DNA of 46,327 bases, from positions 1-46,327 of the forward strand of contig CALAML010000204.1 of assembly GCA_937925845.1 (NCBI GenBank), in the 5' to 3' direction. This document shows positions 17,300 to 26,640 of the stretch, one piece after another. The notes beneath the pieces are model-generated. The model did no database searches, was not told the origin of the DNA, and saw only the letters and a list, made by a program, of their open reading frames with translations. Numbering within the stretch: position 1 is the stretch's first letter; each line of letters opens with the position of its first letter. This DNA comes from an uncultured Acidimicrobiales bacterium. Lineage in GTDB: Bacteria; Actinomycetota; Acidimicrobiia; Acidimicrobiales; CALAML01. The position numbers and the translations under genes are program-made.

Positions 17300-19360
17300 A
17301 TGTTCCGCTGCTCGCTCTTTCGCCGCTCTCCTGTCATTGGCGTACTCACCGCCTTGATGGTGCTCGCCGGGGTCGTTGTCGCCATCGAACCGGCCCCCGT
17401 TGACGCAGCCCCAGCCGACGGGCCGTGGGCCACGGAACAGCGAGCCCTTGGCGCCAACCAGGTGAACTTCCTCGGTCAATCCGATCAGGTCTTTGGCTTC
17501 CGGTTCCAACCGTTGCGCAACGGTCGAGTCACCAGCCTGTCGGGTCGTTTTAGCGGCGCCAAAACCGTGGTGCTGGCCGACGTGAGCCGCAACGTGCTCG
17601 CCACCCGCACCGTCACCGGCAACGTCTTTGGCTGGTCGGGCACCTCGCTCGGCGCTGGCATCCCGGTGCAGGCCAACCGCAGCTACATCGTGGCGGTCAA
17701 GGTGGCCCGCAACTGGTCGTCGTCTCTGGTGTGGGGCGTAAATATGCCGTTCACCCGCGGCGATGTTCAGGTGTTGAATGCTGTGGCCGGTCGCTCCGGC
17801 TCCTCGAATCCGGCTACCTGGATCCGCTCGATCCAACCAAACACTCAGCCGATGCTGCGGGGCATGGTCGATATCGAGTTCACCCCCAACCCGGTTAGTG
17901 GCGATCCGTATCCGCAGACTCCAGGCGTGATCGATTCCTTTGGTCAGGTTGCGCCGCAGGGTCCGCTCGGTCCGGGTTGGGGTGCGGTCGACGCCTACTA
18001 CGCCAACTTCCCCCGACGGCCCGGTGAGTGTTCGAAGGAGGTTCACAGTCGTTACTGGGTTCGCGGTGCCGACGGGCGGGTCCATCCCACCTGGCATCCA
18101 CCGGTTGATGCTTCGGGCTGTGCCTTTGGCCACGAGCACGGCGACGACCCCCGACAATCTGATCTTTACCGGTTCTCCGAGGGCATCGGCTTTGCCATGA
18201 CCAAATCGGCCAACGCCACCGGTAACCGGGTCGAGGACCATGTCGGTCACAAGATCACTGTGCAGGACGACTGGCGGGTGGTGAACGGGTCGCCCCAAAA
18301 CGGAAGCGCGAGTGCTGGCACCACCGAGGTGATCACCCGGAGCAACATCACCTGCGATTGGTTGTCGAAGGTGCATCAGGGCAGCCACTCAAACGATGCC
18401 CTGCGTAACAACGGCCACGAATACTTCCTCAACGTGTCGTGTTCCGACGACCTCAAGCTGCGATTGAAAGGCTTGCTCACCTGGGGTGCAGCGAACTACG
18501 CCGGCGGCACGCCCGCTGAGTTCCAGGCCGAACGCAACCGGCTCGGCAATGCCGTGTTCGATGCTGAATTCCCCCAACGCGCCGGCCAGTCGGTGGTCAC
18601 AAACGTCTGCGGCACCAACGCCACCGAATTGTTCAATCCCGGCTTCACGCCCAACCAACCCATCGCCCAGGGCAACAACCCGAGCGGCGCACTACGGGAT
18701 CTCGATGGCAAGCGGGAGTTCGCCTGTGTCAGCGACCTGCTCACCAGGGGCGCCGACTTCCAACGCTTCGAAGAACTCTGGAAACCCGACGGCATGGTGC
18801 GCTTCCCCACCGGCGGATGGATCGACTTCAGCCCCTACTACGTCGTGTTCAACCCGGCCCGCTACGTCGACGACGAGTGGGCCGAACGAGGTCGGGCCAA
18901 CGCCTTCTTCTCCACCGCCAACCTTTGTGTGAACGACAACCCGTGGTTCCGAAACAGTCGGCCGACCCCGGGCTTCTGCAGCCAGGTGCCCCAGTCGGTT
19001 CGTGATGCCAGCCCCGCCAACCGGATCTCGCACCCCGACAACCCAATGAACGGTACCAAGCGGGTCATCCACCCGAAAGTGATCGCCATGGACACCACCA
19101 GCCTCACCGCCCGACCCGACGGCACCATCCACTTCTGCAGCAACGCCCGCATCACCGGCATCCGAATCATCCAGCCTGGCCAAAACTGCGGACCCGGAGA
19201 AGTCTCCCAAATGGTGAGCCAGATCCGCCGCCCCTACCAAAACCAATCCGGCTCCGACGTCGGCGCCACCACCGACCCCCAAGGCAACCTCCGAGGCGCC
19301 GGCTACCTCAACGAATGGGTCCGAGACTTCGACCACCCCACCATCCGCTTCCCCAACTAA
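17300..19360 (+). CDS. Large secreted protein, DUF4082-like N-terminus, function unknown
   Basis: 686 residues. An N-terminal signal peptide is clear (basic start MFRCSLFRR, hydrophobic core to about 30, then PVDAAPA). Residues about 45-170 resemble the beta-sandwich DUF4082 (DQVFGFRFQPLRNGRVTSLSG and a later AVKVARNW strand). From about 220 the protein is unlike any family I can name. It is rich in Trp, Tyr and Cys and has the motif CAFGHEHGDDP near residue 280, with histidines and acidic residues that could bind metal. Cysteines in the second half suggest disulfides. GAAGGA seven bases before the ATG is the ribosome site. The frame is open further upstream inside the aminotransferase gene, but that part is Arg/His-rich shadow. 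Confidence 0.85.
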   Translation: MFRCSLFRRSPVIGVLTALMVLAGVVVAIEPAPVDAAPADGPWATEQRALGANQVNFLGQSDQVFGFRFQPLRNGRVTSLSGRFSGAKTVVLADVSRNVLATRTVTGNVFGWSGTSLGAGIPVQANRSYIVAVKVARNWSSSLVWGVNMPFTRGDVQVLNAVAGRSGSSNPATWIRSIQPNTQPMLRGMVDIEFTPNPVSGDPYPQTPGVIDSFGQVAPQGPLGPGWGAVDAYYANFPRRPGECSKEVHSRYWVRGADGRVHPTWHPPVDASGCAFGHEHGDDPRQSDLYRFSEGIGFAMTKSANATGNRVEDHVGHKITVQDDWRVVNGSPQNGSASAGTTEVITRSNITCDWLSKVHQGSHSNDALRNNGHEYFLNVSCSDDLKLRLKGLLTWGAANYAGGTPAEFQAERNRLGNAVFDAEFPQRAGQSVVTNVCGTNATELFNPGFTPNQPIAQGNNPSGALRDLDGKREFACVSDLLTRGADFQRFEELWKPDGMVRFPTGGWIDFSPYYVVFNPARYVDDEWAERGRANAFFSTANLCVNDNPWFRNSRPTPGFCSQVPQSVRDASPANRISHPDNPMNGTKRVIHPKVIAMDTTSLTARPDGTIHFCSNARITGIRIIQPGQNCGPGEVSQMVSQIRRPYQNQSGSDVGATTDPQGNLRGAGYLNEWVRDFDHPTIRFPN

Positions 19361-19437
19361 AACCCGCCACACAAAGCAGTGGCCGCGCCAGTCATTCGGG
19401 AGAGGCAAGCTCACCCTTCAACGACCAACGGCACCAA

Positions 19438-19526
19438 CGCGTCCGCGGACGCGCCAAAACCACAATCGGTGACCTCTGGAGCCAAATGGAAGTCACGCTA
19501 TGTGAAAAGCCGCGTCCGCGGACGCG
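19438..19526. repeat. Two identical 16-bp perfect palindromes
   Basis: CGCGTCCGCGGACGCG at 19438-19453 and again at 19511-19526, start-to-start distance 73 bp (seven helical turns at 10.4 bp per turn). Both copies are perfect. Identity over 16 bases with full dyad symmetry is unlikely by chance even in GC-rich DNA. They may be a dimeric-regulator site pair or a nucleoid or REP-like element. Confidence 0.75.
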
Positions 19527-19841
19527 TCCGACAGCATCGAACCTCTGCCGAGCGTTTCCTTCGAATATGGTTCGGAAATCTTCTGGCTGCTTTCGATTCT
19601 TGCTGGCGGTGAATCGTGTGCAGAGAGGTGTCGCTTCGGCCTCGCAGTTGCGTCGTAACGCGGCTAACATCGCCGTGGGGCCAACAGTCGTAATGGGCAT
19701 CGCTTTGGCGTCGTTGTGGGCAGAGATTTCTCGGGCAGGGAACATTCCACGGCCAGGCGGGAGTGCTCGTAGCGACCTATCAGGCGTCCATGCTGGTTGG
19801 CTGACTGCGAAACAGAAATGAGTCCCGCAGAAGGTGCCATA

Positions 19842-19921
19842 GGAGTAGTGCCGAGGTGGTTGCCAACCGCATCGGTTTGAGCCAGGGAAACGGTTTGGGA
19901 GTAGTGCCGGGGAGCCAACCG
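19842..19921 (+). promoter_or_regulatory. Compound direct repeat upstream of the BTAD regulator
   Basis: GGAGTAGTGCCG at 19842-19853 and 19898-19909. Each is followed by GCCAACCG, after 8 bases in the first copy and 4 in the second (19862-19869 and 19914-19921). CGGTTTG also repeats at 19873-19879 and 19891-19897. Paired direct repeats near a promoter are the usual target type of SARP-family activators, so autoregulation is possible. Confidence 0.5.
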
Positions 19922-19941
19922 AAAAGACAGAGGCGGGGTCG

Positions 19942-22900
19942 ATGAACTCACGCGCCTTTCGATTCCAACCGGGTGCTCCCCCACCGGAGCGAACCATTGC
20001 CCGCCAACGGCTGAACGCTCGGCTGCGTGAACGCTTTTCGGCCCGCCTCACGGTGATGTGTGGCGTGGCCGGAGCCGGGAAGTCCACCGCCTTGGCCCAG
20101 GCCATCGCCAACAATGAACTCGACCCGGCCGGCGTCGACCACTGGTTGGGGCTGAGCGCCCGCGACGTCGACCCGGTGCAACTGTTGTCGGGCTTGTCGA
20201 TCGCTGTGGGCCTTGAGGAACCAACCACCGACATCATCGGCACCATCGATGCCATCGCCGATGAGGTGTGGCGCCGCTCCCCCAGCGAGGTGGCCATAGT
20301 CATCGATGATGTGCACCACCTTGGCCCGGAGGCGATGAAGGCGGTCCGGGAGCTGTTGGAGACACTGCCGGCCAACGGCCATCTCCTGCTGGCTGGCCGC
20401 ACCCTTCCCGATGGTCTGCCGCTGGCTCGGATGCGGGCCCATGGCACCCTTTGCGAGCTGACCGAGCAAGACCTGAGCTTCACCGATGATGATCTCCGTC
20501 AGCTTCGATCGGCGCGGGAGTCCGTGGCCGAGGTGAGCGACCTCCCTCGCCATCCGGCCACTGCTGATCTGGCCCTCGCCGCCGGCGCCGATGCCGGGTC
20601 GGAGTTCCTGTGGGAAGAAGTCCTCAGCCCGATTCCATCGGACCGCCTCATTGCCCTGCAGTGCGCTTCGGTACTCGACGACTTCGACGACGAGCTTGCC
20701 CTTGCGGTTTCGGATGGAGCATTTGATGCCGCCGAGTTAACTGCGGGCCTGCCGATGGTGGCTACGAACGAGTCGGGCCGAACCAGCATGCACAGCTTGT
20801 TGCGGGCTGCGCTCGACGAACGCCTCACCCCCGATATGGCCACCAAGGCGGCCCGGTTTGCCGCCCAGACCGAGGTGGCTCGCGGCAACCTGGCCGCGGC
20901 GATCCGGTTGTTGGCCGATGGTGTCGACGACGCTGGTGTGGTCGATATTGCCCGCACCTTTATGTTCCTTCCGATTCTGAGCACTCCGCTCGGCGATATC
21001 GCCACGGTCGCTCAGGCCATGGCGTCCGCTTCGCCCGGCAGTCCCCTCACCCGTTTCTTCACCTGCCAGGCGCGCACCGACGTTCGCTCGCCGTTTGTGC
21101 TGGACGAGTTCCGCACCCTTGCCGACGAAGCTCGAGCCATGGGCGATGCCGAGTTTGAAGCGGCTGCGCTGCATCGAGCCATTCAAGGTGAGCTGATCGA
21201 ATCCAACGCCAGCGACCTCTTGATGCTCCAGCGACTCAAAGATCTCGGCAGTGAGGTGCCGTTCGCTCGAGGCGTCGGCGCCTACTACGACTCGCTGACC
21301 TTGCAGCACATGGGCCAACCGGAGAAGGCTCAGGCCCTGCTCTCCGAACTCGATGTGTTGGACCCCGCGATACGGGCGGTGCAGCGAGCCGAACGGTTGG
21401 TGGATCTCGGCCGTCCCGAGGAGGTTGGCCGCCATATCGGCCTCGACGACCTGGCGGATCTGCCGGTCGGTACGGAGATCTTTCAGTCCTTTGCCATGTG
21501 GCTGCGCGGCGAAACCACACCGGAGATCGCCGAGCAGATCGCGGCGGCGATGGTGACGCCAACCCTTGCCCGTGGCCATCAGCACACCAGCATCTCGCTC
21601 CTCGGGGTCACCACCATGGTGGCCCTGGCCGCCGGGCTGAACGATGTCGCCCACGAGCGCGCCACCATGGCTCGCGAGCTGCAACCATTCTGCCCACCGG
21701 TGATGAGTGCCTTTGGCGGTCTCTCTGGCGCGTCGGTGGCTTTGGTGACCGAAGGCGAGGAACAGGCTCGGGAGCTGCTGGAGCAGGCGCTAACCGAGTT
21801 ACCGGTGCAACTCTCGCCGAAGCGGCCCCACCTGATGTGTCTTCCGCTGCTCTACAGCTTGGCCCCGCAGACCCGTGAGACTCTCGAGCGGTGGCCCTTC
21901 GGTCGCCCGCTTTCGATCGCCATCCAGGCCGGTCAGGCTCTGGTTGCCGTTCGTGAAACCCAGGACACCGGGCCGGCCTGCGATCTCCCTTGGAATGAGG
22001 AGTCCATACTCCGGGCCCATGTGTTGGCGCCCCAGCTGTGCGAACTGGCCGCCACCGCCGCATCGCAGGGAGTTGGCGAGGCCAAGGATCTGATGGATCG
22101 TCTCCCGAACCGGCGGGCCCTGCTGGAGCGGGTGGCCACGTGTGATTCTGAGGCAGCGGCGAAATGGTGCCAGGATCAGCTGGAATTGTTGCCGGCCCGC
22201 CCCCGACAGAGCGTGTCGGTGCAGACGTTGGGCACCTTCACTCTCTTCCGCGACGGCCATACCGTCGACGACGGCGACTGGGTTCGGCGGAGTCGCGTAC
22301 GCGAGTTGTTTGGCCTGTTGGTGGAGGTTGGCCGCCTCAGCCGGTCCGACGCCATCGAGATGTTGTGGCCCGACCAGGATGGCGACAAGGCGACAAGCAG
22401 TCTGCGGGTCACGCTCTCGTATCTGCGTCGGGTACTCGAACCGGACCGTCTCAAGACCGAGGCGTCGTACTACCTGTCGACCGAGGGCGAAACGTTGGAG
22501 CTGTCGTCGGACATCATCGTGGACGTGACCGCTTTTGATGCTCAGCTCGACGCAGCCCGCAGCATGGATCAGTCTGGCTCACCGGCCGAGGCCCTGATCA
22601 CCTACAGGGACGCCCTCGATCTCTACCAGGGTCCCTATCTTGCCGAGTTTGATGCCACCTGGGTGATGTCGACCCGGCTGCGCCTCCAGTCGCTGGCCAC
22701 TGCCACTAGCTGTCGGATCGGCGAGCTGACCCTGGCAAGAGGTGAGCCTGAGGAGGCCTGTCGTTGGGCGGTGAAGGCTCGAGCCATGGATCAGCTCAAC
22801 GAGCGGGCTGCTCGGCTGTTTGTCTCGTCGCTGGCCTCAACCGGAGACCGTTCAGCAGCGGTCCGCGCCGGCAGATCCTTTACCGAAGAACTCAACAGCG

Positions 22901-22956
22901 CCGGCCTCACCGCCGGACCAGAAACAGCCAAGCTCCTGAGCAAGCTGATCAGCTAG
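19942..22956 (+). CDS. P-loop ATPase regulator with C-terminal BTAD (SARP-type) domain
   Basis: Transcription factor of 1004 residues. The N-terminus is a STAND-type P-loop ATPase with Walker A GVAGAGKST (41-49) and Walker B IVIDDVHH (119-126), as in MalT/LuxR-like regulators. A helical, TPR-like middle spans about 300-740. From about 755 a winged helix (VSVQTLGTFTLFRDG, then LSRSDAIEMLWP) is followed by a BTAD domain ending at 1004. In classical SARPs the DNA-binding part is N-terminal, whereas here it is C-terminal, a known variant. It probably senses a ligand or nucleotide state and binds direct repeats. The ATG is preceded by GAGGCGGGG. The 3' end overlaps the convergent carboxylase gene by 8 bp. 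Confidence 0.9.
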   Translation: MNSRAFRFQPGAPPPERTIARQRLNARLRERFSARLTVMCGVAGAGKSTALAQAIANNELDPAGVDHWLGLSARDVDPVQLLSGLSIAVGLEEPTTDIIGTIDAIADEVWRRSPSEVAIVIDDVHHLGPEAMKAVRELLETLPANGHLLLAGRTLPDGLPLARMRAHGTLCELTEQDLSFTDDDLRQLRSARESVAEVSDLPRHPATADLALAAGADAGSEFLWEEVLSPIPSDRLIALQCASVLDDFDDELALAVSDGAFDAAELTAGLPMVATNESGRTSMHSLLRAALDERLTPDMATKAARFAAQTEVARGNLAAAIRLLADGVDDAGVVDIARTFMFLPILSTPLGDIATVAQAMASASPGSPLTRFFTCQARTDVRSPFVLDEFRTLADEARAMGDAEFEAAALHRAIQGELIESNASDLLMLQRLKDLGSEVPFARGVGAYYDSLTLQHMGQPEKAQALLSELDVLDPAIRAVQRAERLVDLGRPEEVGRHIGLDDLADLPVGTEIFQSFAMWLRGETTPEIAEQIAAAMVTPTLARGHQHTSISLLGVTTMVALAAGLNDVAHERATMARELQPFCPPVMSAFGGLSGASVALVTEGEEQARELLEQALTELPVQLSPKRPHLMCLPLLYSLAPQTRETLERWPFGRPLSIAIQAGQALVAVRETQDTGPACDLPWNEESILRAHVLAPQLCELAATAASQGVGEAKDLMDRLPNRRALLERVATCDSEAAAKWCQDQLELLPARPRQSVSVQTLGTFTLFRDGHTVDDGDWVRRSRVRELFGLLVEVGRLSRSDAIEMLWPDQDGDKATSSLRVTLSYLRRVLEPDRLKTEASYYLSTEGETLELSSDIIVDVTAFDAQLDAARSMDQSGSPAEALITYRDALDLYQGPYLAEFDATWVMSTRLRLQSLATATSCRIGELTLARGEPEEACRWAVKARAMDQLNERAARLFVSSLASTGDRSAAVRAGRSFTEELNSAGLTAGPETAKLLSKLIS

Positions 22957-24994
22957 CTGCGTCGGAGTCCACTGTTGCGAGTACGGTGCCGGCTTCGACG
23001 GTTTCGCCGACCTGTACGCCCACGGTGGTCACTGTGCCCGCTGCCGTTGCAGCCACCGAAAGTTCCATCTTCATCGCTTCCATCACCACGAGGACGTCTC
23101 CGGGCTCGACCGAATCGCCGGGGGCTACGTTCACGGCAACGATGGTGCCGGGCATGGTGGCGACGGTTGAGCCAGCTTCCACCTCGGAGGTTGGTTCCCG
23201 GAAGCGGGGCTCCACTGCGAACTGGATTGTCCCGACCGGGCCGGTGACCGACAGAAGTTCGCGATCGTTGACCGCCACTGCGGACCGCACGGCGAAGCGA
23301 CTGCGAATGCTGTCGACGGCCAGGTCGGCTTCGGTCGGCGATAGTGCGTAGACCACCGGGTTGTTGAACACCCGCCCATCCACCGCCAGCTCGGTGAGGG
23401 TGCCCCGGCTAAACCGGTAGGTGACGTCGATGGTGGCTGCGTCCGCTTCGTCGACGGCGCTACCGGCGACGGACAACAAAACTTGTTGACCCTGGGTGCT
23501 CACGTTGCGGAAGCCGGTCGACACCGAAGCGGTGTTGCGGTCTTCGTTGCGCTGGGACGCCTGGCGGGCCAGCGCGGCAACCGCGGCTGACAGGGCCAGG
23601 TCGTCGTCTTCCACGAGTGGTCGGCCGAGTTGGGCCGGGTCGTGTCGTTCGAGGAAGCTGCTGTCGGCTTCGCCGCTCAGGTATTCGGGGTGGCGGAAGG
23701 TGCGTACCAGCAGGTCGCGGTTGGTGGTGATGCCGTCGATGGTGGCCGCGGCCAACGCTTTGGCCAGCCGTCGGGCCGCGGCCTGGCGGGTTGGGGCGTG
23801 GGCGATCACTTTGGCGATCATCGGATCGTAGAACTGGCTGACCTCGCCCGAGTCCCGTAGCGCGCTGTCGACCCGCACCCCGGCCTCGGCACCAGCGGCG
23901 GCGCCCGGCACGTCAAAGCTGTGGACCACGCCGGTCGATGGCCGGAACTCTGCGGTGGGGTCTTCGGCGTAGAGGCGGGCCTCGATGGCATGGCCGTTCG
24001 GCAGCCCGATGGCGGCCTGGTCCGGCACCGCACCACCGGCAGCAACACTCAGCTGCAACGCCACCAGGTCCACTCCGAATACCGCTTCGGTCACCGGGTG
24101 TTCCACCTGGAGGCGGGTGTTGACTTCGAGGAAGAAGAACTCGCCGGTGGGCGCCAGGAGGAACTCGACGGTGCCGGCGTTTGTGTAACCGATGGCTTCT
24201 CCGGCCCGCACCGCGGCGGCGTGGAGTTCGGCCCGGTTGGAGTCGTTGAGTGACGGGCTCGGGGCTTCTTCGATGATCTTTTGATGGCGCCGCTGAATCG
24301 AGCATTCGCGTTCGCCGAAGTGCACCACCCGACCACTGTTGTCGCCAAAGATCTGCACCTCGACATGGCGTGAGGGCGACACGTAACGCTCGGCGTAGAT
24401 CGTGGCATCGCCGAAGGCCGACTCGGCTTCGCGTGCCGCTCCGGCCACCGCCTCGGCCAGTTCGCCCGGCTCCGAAACGATCCGCATGCCTCGGCCACCG
24501 CCGCCAGCGGAAGCCTTGATCAGCACCGGATACCCAACCTCGGCGGCCGCCGCCGAGACTGCGTCGGCGCCCATCCCGGTGAGTTCGATCGACGGGAGAA
24601 GCGGCACGCCGGCGTCGGCCATCTGGCGCTTGGCTTCGAGTTTGGAGCCCATCACCGTGATCACTTCGGCCGAGGGTCCAACAAACACCAGGCCGGCATC
24701 GGCCACCGCCTGGGCGAACTCGGCATTCTCCGAAAGGAAGCCGTATCCGGGGTGGATGGCGTCGGCCCCGACCCGTCGGGCCGCATCGATCACCGCGTCG
24801 ATCCGCAGGTAGGACTCGGCCGGGGTGTTGCCGCCGAGGGCTACGGCCAGGTCGGCGTCGGCCACGAAGGCACCGTCGGCATCGGCGTCGGAGAACACCG
24901 CCACCGTTTCGATGCCCAGGTCGCGACAGGTGGCCATGATTCGTCGGGCAATCTCGCCGCGGTTGGCGATCAGCAGACGGTTGATCGGCCGCAT
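22949..24994 (-). CDS. Acyl-CoA carboxylase alpha subunit (biotin carboxylase and carrier)
   Basis: Alpha subunit of 681 residues, with biotin carboxylase and BCCP in one chain as in actinobacterial AccA-type proteins and MCC alpha. It carboxylates its own biotin with ATP and bicarbonate. The ATP-grasp glycine loop GGGGRGM is at 164-170. The biotin-carboxylase signature EVNTRLQVEHPVTE lies near 290, and the biotinylation site EAMKM has Lys642. I start at MRPINR, the canonical N-terminus, 32 bp after the stop of the beta-subunit gene. The open frame before it overlaps that gene and is a shadow. With the neighbouring beta subunit it forms a two-gene unit. The substrate (propionyl-, methylcrotonyl- or another acyl-CoA) cannot be fixed from sequence. 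Confidence 0.93.
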   Translation of the reverse strand: MRPINRLLIANRGEIARRIMATCRDLGIETVAVFSDADADGAFVADADLAVALGGNTPAESYLRIDAVIDAARRVGADAIHPGYGFLSENAEFAQAVADAGLVFVGPSAEVITVMGSKLEAKRQMADAGVPLLPSIELTGMGADAVSAAAAEVGYPVLIKASAGGGGRGMRIVSEPGELAEAVAGAAREAESAFGDATIYAERYVSPSRHVEVQIFGDNSGRVVHFGERECSIQRRHQKIIEEAPSPSLNDSNRAELHAAAVRAGEAIGYTNAGTVEFLLAPTGEFFFLEVNTRLQVEHPVTEAVFGVDLVALQLSVAAGGAVPDQAAIGLPNGHAIEARLYAEDPTAEFRPSTGVVHSFDVPGAAAGAEAGVRVDSALRDSGEVSQFYDPMIAKVIAHAPTRQAAARRLAKALAAATIDGITTNRDLLVRTFRHPEYLSGEADSSFLERHDPAQLGRPLVEDDDLALSAAVAALARQASQRNEDRNTASVSTGFRNVSTQGQQVLLSVAGSAVDEADAATIDVTYRFSRGTLTELAVDGRVFNNPVVYALSPTEADLAVDSIRSRFAVRSAVAVNDRELLSVTGPVGTIQFAVEPRFREPTSEVEAGSTVATMPGTIVAVNVAPGDSVEPGDVLVVMEAMKMELSVAATAAGTVTTVGVQVGETVEAGTVLATVDSDAAS

Positions 24995-25026
24995 CGTTGG
25001 CGACTCCTGGTCGGTTGCCGCCACCA

Positions 25027-26625
25027 CTACATCCTGAATACGCCGTAGCCGCGCTGGCCCCGGCACTCGTTGGTCAACACTGCGGACAGGGCGATGCCCA
25101 ACACGTCCCGAGTGTCCCGGGGGTCGATCAGCCCGTCGTCGTAGAGCTGGCCCGACATCACTTCGGCCTTCTCCTCGTGGGTGATCTGATCGATGATGGT
25201 GCGGGTTCGTTCGGCGTCGGCTTCCTCGTCGAACTCGAGGCCGCGATCGGCGGCTGAGGCCCGGGCCACGATCGACAGGGTGCCGGCCAGCTGCTCCGCC
25301 CCCATCACCGCGGTTTTGGCGTTGGGCCACACGAAGAGGAACCGGGGGTCATAGGGCCTGCCGGCCATCCCGTAGTTGCCGGCGCCGTAGGAGCCGCCGA
25401 TCTGCACCGTGAGGTGGGGCACGGTGCTGTTGGTGACGGCGTTGATCTGGTGGGATCCGTGTTTGACCATGCCTCGCTGTTCGTATTCGGTGCCGACCAT
25501 GTAGCCGGTCACGTTCTGCACAAAGAGCAGCGGTTTGTCGATCTGGTTGGCCAGCTGGATGAACTGGGCCGCCTTGTTGGCGTCTTCGTTTAACAGCACG
25601 CCGCGGTCGTTGGCCAGGATGCCGATCGAGTGGCCGTGCAGATGGGCGAAGCCGGTCACCAGGTTGGGGCCGTAGTTCGGCTTGAACTCGTCGAACTCCG
25701 AGTCATCCACGATCCGGGCCAGCACCTCACGGACCGGGAACGGCACTTTGAGGTCGGCCGACACGATGCCGAGGAGTTCTTCGGGGTCATAACGCGGCGG
25801 CTTCGGCGCCCGGTCGGGGCCAGGGCCCAGCTTCGGGTAGGTGAGGCCTTTGACGATCTGGCGGCCGAGGCGGATGGCATCGAGTTCGTCTACCGCGAAA
25901 TAGTCCGATACGCCGGAGGTATTCGAGTGCATGGCCGCGCCGCCGAGGTCTTCTTCATCGGCGTCTTCTCCGGTGGCCATCTTCACCAGCGGGGTGCCGC
26001 CGAGAAACACCTTGGCCTGGGCGTCGACCATCACCACGTAGTCGCTGGTGCCCGGGAGGTAGGCGCCGCCCGCGGTGGAGCTGCCGAAGACCAGCGAGAT
26101 GGTGGGGATGGCGGCGGCCGAGAGGGCGGTGATGTTGCGGAACACTTCACCGGCCTGGAGGTAGAGCTGGAGTTGGTGGGGCAGGTCGGCGCCGCCCGAC
26201 TCCACCAGGAAGATCATCGGCAGCCGGTTCTGGCGACAGATATCGAGGGCCCGGTTCATTTTGCGGACCGTGATCGGGTTCATCGATCCGCCCCGCACTG
26301 TTGGATCGTTGGCCAGGATCACACATTCGGTTCCCGACACCTGACCGATGCCGGTCACCACTGCCGCGCCCACGGCAAAGTCGGTTTCTGCAGCTGCGGT
26401 CACCGAGAGTTCGAGGAACGGAGCGTCGGGGTCGAGCAGCTTTTCGATCCGCTCCCGAACCCAGAGCCGGCCCCGCTTGTGGTGGCGCTCCCGGTATTTC
26501 TCTCCCCCGCCGCCAACGGCCTCAGCCACCAGCGCCTCATACCGTTCCAGGTGGACGGCCATGGCCGCCTGGTTGGTGAGGTAGGTGTCACTCCGCACAT
26601 CGACGTGCGTCGGGAGAATGGCCAT
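25027..26625 (-). CDS. Acyl-CoA carboxylase beta subunit (carboxyltransferase)
   Basis: Carboxyltransferase subunit of 532 residues, which moves CO2 from carboxybiotin to an acyl-CoA. Crotonase-like N- and C-terminal halves are evident. GGSMNPITVRKMNRA and VESGGADLPHQ are in the first half. The biotin/acyl-CoA pocket GSYGAGNYGMAGRPYDPRF lies in the second. This wording of the pocket is closest to the methylcrotonyl/geranyl-CoA carboxylase group rather than propionyl-CoA carboxylase, but I cannot prove the substrate. An in-frame TTG nine bases upstream lies directly against a TAACCT -10-like box, so ATG is the better start. The gene heads the operon and is divergent from ilvA. Confidence 0.93.
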   Translation of the reverse strand: MAILPTHVDVRSDTYLTNQAAMAVHLERYEALVAEAVGGGGEKYRERHHKRGRLWVRERIEKLLDPDAPFLELSVTAAAETDFAVGAAVVTGIGQVSGTECVILANDPTVRGGSMNPITVRKMNRALDICRQNRLPMIFLVESGGADLPHQLQLYLQAGEVFRNITALSAAAIPTISLVFGSSTAGGAYLPGTSDYVVMVDAQAKVFLGGTPLVKMATGEDADEEDLGGAAMHSNTSGVSDYFAVDELDAIRLGRQIVKGLTYPKLGPGPDRAPKPPRYDPEELLGIVSADLKVPFPVREVLARIVDDSEFDEFKPNYGPNLVTGFAHLHGHSIGILANDRGVLLNEDANKAAQFIQLANQIDKPLLFVQNVTGYMVGTEYEQRGMVKHGSHQINAVTNSTVPHLTVQIGGSYGAGNYGMAGRPYDPRFLFVWPNAKTAVMGAEQLAGTLSIVARASAADRGLEFDEEADAERTRTIIDQITHEEKAEVMSGQLYDDGLIDPRDTRDVLGIALSAVLTNECRGQRGYGVFRM

Positions 26626-26634
26626 CAACGCCAA

Positions 26635-26640
26635 AGGTTA
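26635..26640 (-). promoter_or_regulatory. -10-like box for the carboxylase operon
   Basis: TAACCT on the minus strand, nine bases before the beta-subunit ATG, with no ribosome site between. This fits a leaderless or nearly leaderless transcript. It excludes the in-frame TTG that would lie upstream of the expected transcription start. Confidence 0.45.

Larger units (their letters stand above)
19361..19941. other. 581-bp spacer with repeats, no convincing gene
   Basis: Both strands have open frames (for example 168 codons on the plus strand) but none with a start site, codon pattern or family likeness I trust. The stretch is less GC-rich in its middle. It holds two identical palindromes and a compound direct repeat, listed separately. 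The last 100 bp should contain the promoter of the BTAD regulator. Confidence 0.6.

Noticed and set aside
19315-19821. 168-codon plus-strand frame after the secreted protein
   Set aside because: It begins inside the previous gene, contains the palindromes, and has neither a ribosome site nor family likeness.
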